Origin: Willaertia magna
Taxonomy: Eukaryota; Heterolobosea; Eutetramitea; Acrasida; Naegleriidae
Direction of reading: 5' to 3'
Assembly: GCA_902984215.1 (NCBI GenBank)
Contig: CADWAF010001686.1
Location: 1 to 23,757 of the forward strand
Length of the DNA stretch: 23,757 nt
The translations under genes were made by a program, and so were the position numbers. The notes under the pieces are model-generated. The model did no database searches and had not been told where the DNA came from. It was given only the letters and a program-made list of their open reading frames with translations. Within the stretch, counting starts at the first letter, position 1. Every line of letters starts with the position of its first letter. Positions 18,274-23,757 of the stretch are shown here, piece by piece.

Positions 18274-18443
18274 AGGAGTGCTGAAACTATTAATTATTGA
18301 CGTTTTATTCATTGCTATCAATCTATTTTGAACACACTAAAGAGCTATAGCTTGCTTGTTAACAGCCCTTCTTTCTTTAACAACACTTATACAATTAAGA
18401 CATTTATATTATTAACTATAGTTTATTAACAAATAATAATCAT

Positions 18444-18630
18444 TTAAAATTGCTTCGTCAAATTAAAAGTTAAATATTTACAACCCTTTTGTTTTAATTG
18501 TGTAGAATGAACACCAGCCTTAAAATCAAAAAATTCATTCACTTCAAATTTTGTAATTTTAACCTTTTTATTATATTGTTTTACTCTAGTTTTATCACGT
18601 AATTTATAACCTTTCTTTACGTCGTGATTT
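18444..18630 (-). pseudogene. Truncated third copy of the FFDFKAG family
   Basis: Minus-strand reading gives KKVKITKFE, NEFFDFKAG, HSTQLKQ and GCKYLTFN and a stop (18444-18446) a few codons later, so the C-terminal tail is nearly perfect. Upstream, about 30 basic residues without similarity to copy 2 lead into sequence that matches the region 5' of copy 2 (AAACGAGG...). The two N-terminal blocks and a start Met are missing, so about 450 bp was deleted. The tail remains open, so decay is recent or the piece is used as an exon of something not seen. Confidence 0.8.
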
Positions 18631-18874
18631 AAACAAAAACGAGGGGAAACTTTAAAGAATAGTTAATTAATCAAAAAAGTAATTGTTTGATTCAATCAGT
18701 TTGATTCCAATACAAATGCATTCGCAAATAGAAAAGAATTTCTTTTTCTGTAGAAATTCCATTCATAAGATTATCTTATTCTTAAAAAGATAATGGCTAT
18801 TACTTTCTAAATGAAAGAATAAGATTATTCCTTTTAATTATTTTGTTAATAATCTAAATGAGTACATGTTTTAT

Positions 18875-20593
18875 TTAATTTTGATCGGTACTCATTTGAG
18901 AGGATGTGATAATATCTTGGGTATTGGCGTTATTATTATTGTTTGTTGTATTAAAAGCTGCACCTAATAAGCTTAATAGTGAAGTAGTTGGTTGTTCTTG
19001 TTGTTGTTGTTGATTTACATTATTTCTTTCAGTCAATTGCTGTTGTTGCCTCAATGTCCCCGAAGAAGAAGATGAAGAAGTAGCACTACGATTATTGCCA
19101 GCATTCGTATTATCATTATTGGTTTGATTGTAATTATTATTATGATTACCATTCGTAACAGTTTCTTCTTCTTCTTCTTGCATATTGGTATTGTTGTTTC
19201 CTTCTCCCTTCATATGACTTACTTGAGTTTGCATTAATTGACTAACATAAGTAGAATATTCTTCTTGAAAGTTTTGTGAAGATAATGAAATTGCTAAATT
19301 ATGTAATAATATTTGTAATATCTCCTTCTCTTGATTTGTTAATTGATTCATTAAACTTTGTACATCATACTTTATAGGATCAAACAATGCTCCTAATAAC
19401 GTATAAATATTCCTAAAGTTAGGCTTCTCATTAGGAATTGTAGTTGGCAAAAAAGAAGAAGAAGAAGAAGCACCATTAAAATTTGCAGTTGTAGTAGTAT
19501 TTGAATTTGTAGTAGCATTATTTGTATTATTTAAATTTTCACTACCCATAATATTTTCAGAATTATTATTCATTATTGAACTTAATAATCCTGCATTATT
19601 ATTCAAATTATTATTCAAATTGTTATTTACAGAATTATTTACAGAAGAAGAAGAAGAAAAAAAAGAAGAAGAAGTTATGGTTGTTGGAATAATAATATCA
19701 GATTGACCATTATCTAAATAGTCATGTAAAAGACTTTCAATACTTTCTCTTTCATCAATCCCTTCCATTCTCATTCTCACTCTACTACTATTTACTTCTT
19801 CACCATTATTCCCTTCATTCTCTTCTTCTTCTTCAACTAATTGTTGTTCTTGTTCTAATTGACTTGTATTATACATGAAATGACTTGAAGAATTTATAGA
19901 AGAAGAAGAAGAAGAAGTATTTGGCGTAGTTAACATTCTATTAACTTCTTCATCTAATTCATTTAATAAATGTTCTGCATTTAATTTAGAATATTGTTGT
20001 ACAAAAGGAATATTTACAAGTGATAAATTTTCTTTTAAAGAAGGAATATTATTTTCATTATTTTCAGAAGATAAATTTAATAAACCTTCTCTTGTCCATT
20101 TTCTTATAGTTGATTGATTTGTTAAGAATGCACTTGCCAATCCTTCAGGTGATAATAAAAAGGAAGATAATGAATTATTTGTTGTTGATGATTGTGTTGT
20201 TTGACTGTTGGATTCATTTGTTGTTTTCTTTCGTTTTTTATTATTCCACATTAAAATTCTGTCACTGTTATTATTTACACTACAAAGAGATGATGAAGAA
20301 TTTGTGGTTGTATCGTTATTATCAGTTATTATAGTTGATGTATTTGTTGATGATAAAGGAAGTAATTGTTGTTGTGTTTGTAATTGAGAATAAAATTTTT
20401 GAGCATGTTTTCTAATTTGTTGAAAATCTTTTGTTGGTATTAATTGATGTATTTTCTTCCAATTAGTTCCATACATTTTTATTCCTTGAAGAAATTGATA
20501 ATGTTCTTCTTCTGTCCAAAAATCGGAGTTGCTGTTAATAACATTTTCTGTTGTTGTTGTGGAAAAGTTATTGTTGTTAAGTTGTTGGTGCAT
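18875..20593 (-). CDS. MYB/SANT transcription factor, SHAQKYF-like
   Basis: From the first ATG (20591-20593) the product is 572 residues; the frame is open a little further, but only with non-ATG codons. A single MYB repeat occupies about residues 24-70: FWTEEEHYQFLQGIKMYG, TNWKKIHQLIPTKDFQQI and RKHAQKFYSQL. The RKHAQKF element corresponds to the SHAQKYF signature of plant and amoebal single-MYB factors, which bind I-box/evening-element-like DNA. The rest is mostly Asn, Ser, Thr, Gln and Glu runs. A more ordered block at about residues 395-465 (YTLLGALFDPIKYDV, LTNQEKEILQILLHNLA) may be a dimerisation or effector segment. A 12-bp palindromic GTTGGCGCCAAC is 20 bp upstream of the ATG. Confidence 0.88.
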   Translation of the reverse strand: MHQQLNNNNFSTTTTENVINSNSDFWTEEEHYQFLQGIKMYGTNWKKIHQLIPTKDFQQIRKHAQKFYSQLQTQQQLLPLSSTNTSTIITDNNDTTTNSSSSLCSVNNNSDRILMWNNKKRKKTTNESNSQTTQSSTTNNSLSSFLLSPEGLASAFLTNQSTIRKWTREGLLNLSSENNENNIPSLKENLSLVNIPFVQQYSKLNAEHLLNELDEEVNRMLTTPNTSSSSSSINSSSHFMYNTSQLEQEQQLVEEEEENEGNNGEEVNSSRVRMRMEGIDERESIESLLHDYLDNGQSDIIIPTTITSSSFFSSSSSVNNSVNNNLNNNLNNNAGLLSSIMNNNSENIMGSENLNNTNNATTNSNTTTTANFNGASSSSSFLPTTIPNEKPNFRNIYTLLGALFDPIKYDVQSLMNQLTNQEKEILQILLHNLAISLSSQNFQEEYSTYVSQLMQTQVSHMKGEGNNNTNMQEEEEETVTNGNHNNNYNQTNNDNTNAGNNRSATSSSSSSGTLRQQQQLTERNNVNQQQQQEQPTTSLLSLLGAAFNTTNNNNNANTQDIITSSQMSTDQN

Positions 20594-20612
20594 TATTTTT
20601 GGGTTTTTTAAA

Positions 20613-20624
20613 GTTGGCGCCAAC
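20613..20624. promoter_or_regulatory. Palindromic E2F-like site GTTGGCGCCAAC upstream of the MYB gene
   Basis: This is a perfect 12-bp palindrome containing TTGGCGCCAA, the symmetric form recognised by E2F/DP dimers. It lies 20 bp upstream of the MYB start codon on the minus strand, within the likely leader or core promoter. A second GC-rich patch (CGAACGCGGGAC) is at about 20657-20669. Confidence 0.4.
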
Positions 20625-20885
20625 AATAAAGAAAAAGAAGTAGGTCAGTGGATGTCGAACGCGGGACTTCATGTAATTCGTTTGAAGTGTTCTTGAACAA
20701 ACTTATATTGCGTTTAAGAAAATATTAAGGTAAGAGAAAAAAGTTTGAGAGCTAAAAGCATTTAAATTATGCTGAAATTGATGAAGAATGAGAAAATTAG
20801 GTAAACATCGTTGATTATTTGTTGTGTTTGATTTGTCTTTTATTCACTAGAAGTTTATTCAATATTATTAGGTTAATTAAACAAT

Positions 20886-21071
20886 CTATTGTGGAATGTT
20901 GTAATCATCATTTGTAAAGCACAACATTAATTCTTCATCTCTCAAAGGATAAATCATAAGATCAAAAGCAACAACTACACTAACATTATTTCCTTCGTTA
21001 ATAACAACAACATTCCTCTGAGCCACATTCCATCCCTCACTATCTACAAACGAATAATCGTTATCTTCCAT
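20886..21071 (-). CDS. Short unknown protein (61 residues)
   Basis: The frame runs from ATG to stop and has balanced, protein-like composition: acidic N-terminus (MEDNDYSFVDSEGW), hydrophobic strand-like centre (NVVVINEGNNVSVVVAFDLMIYPL), acidic end (RDEELMLCFTNDDYNIPQ). There are no low-complexity runs, unlike most genes here. TAATAG directly precedes the ATG, so it could also be an exon after a TAG acceptor. I see no family. It lies head-to-head with the pyruvate kinase gene across a 587-bp gap. Confidence 0.5.
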   Translation of the reverse strand: MEDNDYSFVDSEGWNVAQRNVVVINEGNNVSVVVAFDLMIYPLRDEELMLCFTNDDYNIPQ

Positions 21072-21658
21072 CTATTAGTTCAGAGTAGTAAACGTTATTC
21101 TTCTATTTTTTTCTTTCTTGTGGACACAATATGGAGTTTTATAAATTGTTTTATAACTGAAACTGGAACTTTTCGTGTTCAACTTTTTAACCATTTCTAG
21201 TCATGCGTTGTAAACGTTAGTGAACAATTGTTAATTTTTTAAGGATATTAAGGACTGAGCTAAACGATCTGAACTTGAACAGTTTTAAAAAAATGTACAG
21301 TTTGCCTTATGCAGTATTATTTGAATTTTTGAAAACTTTTCAAGAAATAAAACTTTACAATTTTTGGAAAACTGCCTTAAAATGTAAGAGTGCAATTATT
21401 CAATTGGAGCTCCAATTGGAGCTTCGAGCACTCATACGAGATATTGCAGAACAGTAATTCAAAACTTTGCCAAAACCACCTAGTAAGTAGGCAAGACCTT
21501 GCCCCTTAAATTGTTTGTTATTGTTAATTACTAACTGACAAGATGAACAACCTTAAACACAAAACAACACCCAAAGGCTTGCTGAAAGCGAAAAAAAAGC
21601 AAAGGATCAAACAAAACAAAACAAAAAAAAAGAACAAGATTAAACAGTAAAAAAATAG
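21072..21658. other. Divergent promoter region of pyruvate kinase and the 61-residue gene
   Basis: The gap contains two palindromic elements (21388-21433 and 21490-21503), a GTAAGT at 21483 with a TAG right before the pyruvate kinase ATG (possible 5' leader intron of 176 nt), and an A-rich leader (21590-21655). An open frame at 21275-21457 lacks an ATG start and crosses the palindrome, so I do not call it. Confidence 0.5.
21388..21433. repeat. Palindrome CAATTGGAGCTCCAATTG inside a longer hairpin
   Basis: 21401-21418 is a perfect 18-bp palindrome. GAGTGC (21388-21393) and GCACTC (21428-21433) flank it symmetrically, so the strand could fold into a stem of two paired blocks separated by small unpaired bulges. 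The right half also repeats as CCAATTGGAGCT. Confidence 0.75.
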
Positions 21659-23280
21659 ATGAACGGTACAGTTTCTGATCGCAGAACTAAAATTCTTTGT
21701 ACAATTGGTCCTTCATGTGCCGATTTAAAGATTTTAAAGGAAATGATGCAAGAAGGTATGAATGCAGCAAGATTAAACTTTTCTCATGGCGATTATGATA
21801 CTCATCTTAAAACTATTCAATTAATTAGACAAGCTCAAAAAGAATTAAATATTCCATTTACAATTGTTCAAGATCTTCAAGGTCCAAAGATTAGAATTGG
21901 TAAATTAATGAAACCTTTTGAGATTAAAGTAGGTGAGGAGATAATTATTACAATTGACAAGTCAGTTGTACCTACAGGTGAAGAAAATGAAGAAAAACCA
22001 AGGAAAGTATCAACTAGTTATTCAGGTTTAGTAAAAGATTGTAGGATAGGAGCTAGATTAATGATAGATGATGGTTATTTAGAAGTTAAAGTTAAAAGTA
22101 AAAATCAAGAAGAAACTGAATTGACATGTGAAGTTGTCACTGGTGGAATATTAAATCAAAAGAAAGGAATTAATGTAATTGATAAACAATCGACGATATC
22201 GGCACCTGCTTTAACTGAGAAAGATATTAATGATTTAATATTTGGCTTGGAAACGAAGGAAATTGATTATGTTTGTTTAAGTTTTGTTAGATCTTTAGAG
22301 GATATTAAACAAATTAAAGAAATTATGTCTTTGAGAACTGACAGAAATGTACCTGTTATTGCAAAAATTGAAAGATGGGAAGCTATTCATAACATTAAAG
22401 AAATTTTATCATTGGCTGATGGTTTAATGGTTGCGCGTGGCGATTTAGTAAGTTTTATTTATTCACTTTGACATTGTAAACTTTATCTTTTTGTAACTTT
22501 TTTGTAAAATTAGGCTTTAGAAACGGATTTTTATGAATTACCAATTTTACAAAAAGATTTAATTGAAATCAGTTCACGTTTAGGTAAAATTGACATTACA
22601 GCTACGCAAATGTTACAATCAATGACAGAAAATAAAATCCCAACAAGAGCTGAAGTTTGTGATGTTGCAAATAGTGTATTTGATGGAACTGATTGTGTAA
22701 TGTTAAGTAATGAAACTGCAACTGGAAAGTATCCAATTTTAGCGGTTTCAACTTTACATAAAATTGTTAGAACAGCAGATTTAAATTGTCATAAATATGC
22801 TAGATTAGGTTCTCATGAAGAAGATTTTAATTCAATGGCGAATGATGCAATTGAAGATGCAATTTGGTAAGTGTTATTTATTTTGTTTTATTAATTACAA
22901 CAATTATTTTTTAATATATAATATTGTAAAGCATGGCAGCATCAAACATTTCAAATAGATATACAGGTGTTAAATTAATTCTTTGTTTAACACATTCTGG
23001 TAAAACAGCAGTTTCAATTTCACAATATCGTCCAAAAGTACCAATTATTGCATTAACACATAATGTAGATACTTGGAATAGATTATGTTTATCATGGGGC
23101 GTTAATTCTTATTTATTACAAGATGAATTAGAAGCAACTAATATCAACAAGTTTTGTTTTAATCAACTTATTAAAAGAGGATTAGCAAAAGCAGGTGATG
23201 TTGTAGTATTAGTGTTAGGCGCTCAAGTTATTAATCATATGGCACAAACTGTTCGTTTACTTAAATTAGAAGATAATTAA
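21659..23280 (+). CDS. PYK: Pyruvate kinase (three exons)
   Basis: Exons 21659-22447, 22514-22866 and 22932-23280 join to 496 residues, the normal length. The enzyme transfers phosphate from phosphoenolpyruvate to ADP, the last step of glycolysis in the cytosol. Visible motifs are TKILCTIGPS (about 10), NFSHGDYDTH with Asn and Ser for K+ binding (about 40), DLQGPKIRIG, the active-site block VIAKIERWEA with the catalytic Lys, DGLMVARGDLALE (spanning intron 1), ATQMLQSM, TRAEVCDVANSVFDGTDCVMLS, and the C-terminal allosteric-type domain (LILCLTHSGKTAV, YRPKVPIIALT). DLQGPK rather than the animal-type DTKGPE resembles bacterial-type sequences. The splice junctions restore GDL-ALE and AI-CMAAS exactly. 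A stop precedes the ATG in frame. A partial, decayed copy lies at 461-649. Confidence 0.96.
22448..22513 (+). other. Pyruvate kinase intron 1
   Basis: 66 nt, GTAAGT to TTAG, phase 0. It sits within the conserved GDL-ALE active-site region and carries three TTGTAA elements in its second half. Confidence 0.93.
22867..22931 (+). other. Pyruvate kinase intron 2
   Basis: 65 nt, GTAAGT to TATTGTAAAG. Removing it restores Ile-Cys-Met-Ala-Ala. The same intron, equal in length and only a few bases different, is kept in the relic at 461-649. Confidence 0.93.
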
Positions 23281-23397
23281 TTATTTTTTATAAACATTTG
23301 AATCAAGAGATAAAATTTAAAAATTTTATTAAATGTGTATTTTTACAATGTTGAACTTTTAGGAACAACTGTAAACATTTATTATTCATTTAAAAAA

Positions 23398-23757
23398 ATG
23401 ACGAAAAGCATTAAAGCCTTAAATATTTTATTCGTTATTTTTTCTGTCTTTGCCTTACTTATCTGTTTTGTTCTTGTTAATGTTAAGGCAAACAGTGGAT
23501 TAGATGATGCATTAAGGAGAGTTGCAGAAAGATGTCCTTCAATGACTATTAAGGGAATTAAAAGATCTTGTGGGGGATTAATGCAGGCAGGTCTAAGTGA
23601 GGAAGATATTTTAAGAAATGTTATTGTTGGAGGATTGGGTTATGATCGTTTTAATCATGAAATGAAAGGACAAGTATTAAAGAGTAGATCCTATACAGAA
23701 ACTCAACAAAATCGTTTTTTAACTAAGGTAATAACTGATGCACAATCTTTATATAAT
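23398..23757 (+). CDS. Small secreted/membrane-anchored protein, right copy (3' part outside window)
   Basis: From ATG (AAAAAATGACG) 120 codons stay open to the window edge. Residues about 7-28 are strongly hydrophobic (LNILFVIFSVFALLICFVLV), as for a signal peptide or anchor, then a soluble part with two cysteines (RCPS, KRSCGG), SEEDILRNVIVGGLGYDRF and a polar helix near the edge. It follows pyruvate kinase by 117 bp on the same strand. Against the left copy there is one additional codon (Thr2) and replacements such as Val/Ala, Ile/Met, Asn/Ser, Asp/Asn, Ser/Asn and Ser/Pro. Upstream DNA of the two copies does not match, so similarity begins at about the start codon. Family unknown. Confidence 0.72.
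   Translation, partial: MTKSIKALNILFVIFSVFALLICFVLVNVKANSGLDDALRRVAERCPSMTIKGIKRSCGGLMQAGLSEEDILRNVIVGGLGYDRFNHEMKGQVLKSRSYTETQQNRFLTKVITDAQSLYN

Noticed and set aside
20637..20680. G+C-rich patch with GTCGAAC, considered as a tRNA T-arm
   Set aside because: The flanking bases do not form the five-pair T stem, and no acceptor stem or anticodon arm can be drawn.
21275..21457. 60-codon plus-strand frame before pyruvate kinase
   Set aside because: It starts at a non-ATG codon, and its repetitive QLELQLEL part is produced by the palindrome.
1..23757. Mobile element with terminal inverted repeats
   Set aside because: The inverted ends are protein-coding gene copies, and the interior holds ordinary host genes; no transposase, integrase or polymerase is present and no target-site duplication can be seen.

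Overview
The window looks like a piece of an A+T-rich (roughly 70-75% by eye) nuclear genome of a free-living protist. The pointers are: short spliceosomal introns (65-101 nt, GTAAGT...AG), a standard genetic code (TAA used as stop, CAA as Gln), long Asn, Gln and Thr runs, and core eukaryotic genes (V-ATPase subunit H, the spliceosomal helicase PRP5/DDX46, an SFI1-like centrin-binding protein, a MYB-SHAQKYF protein). Amoebozoa or Heterolobosea would fit, but the lineage is an inference. No tRNA, rRNA, CRISPR array or transposase was recognised.

Layout. The two ends carry inverted copies of one gene for a small secreted or membrane-anchored protein (1-357 minus; 23398-23757 plus). Next to the left copy is a decayed fragment of pyruvate kinase (461-649). 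The intact three-exon pyruvate kinase gene lies at 21659-23280. Then come a short unknown gene (1195-1668), a coiled-coil plus beta-rich unknown (1920-2735), and a leucine-rich-repeat gene that one intron joins into a 1061-residue protein (3016-6302). That gene converges with V-ATPase subunit H (6321-7838 minus), with 18 bp between the stop codons. After a long non-coding stretch follow an uncertain small ORF (8715-9074), an unknown gene with a basic tail (9338-10210), and PRP5/DDX46 (10332-13487). Next are two doubtful small ORFs, one ending in a CAAX-like motif, and a spliced Q/T-rich nuclear-type protein (14468-15222). The SFI1-like gene (15403-17115 minus) follows. A second copy of the 1195 family (17303-17896 minus) and a truncated third copy (18444-18630 minus) come next, then the MYB gene (18875-20593 minus) and a 61-codon orphan (20886-21071 minus).

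The genes do not form one pathway. Most of the novelty is in duplication history: the inverted end copies, the pyruvate kinase relic with a clean in-frame deletion between 6-bp repeats, and a tandem duplication that copied a small unknown gene together with the 3' tip of the MYB gene. The two genes with the best E2F-like sites just upstream are the SFI1-like gene and the MYB gene, which hints at cell-cycle control. All gene models come from reading the sequence alone.
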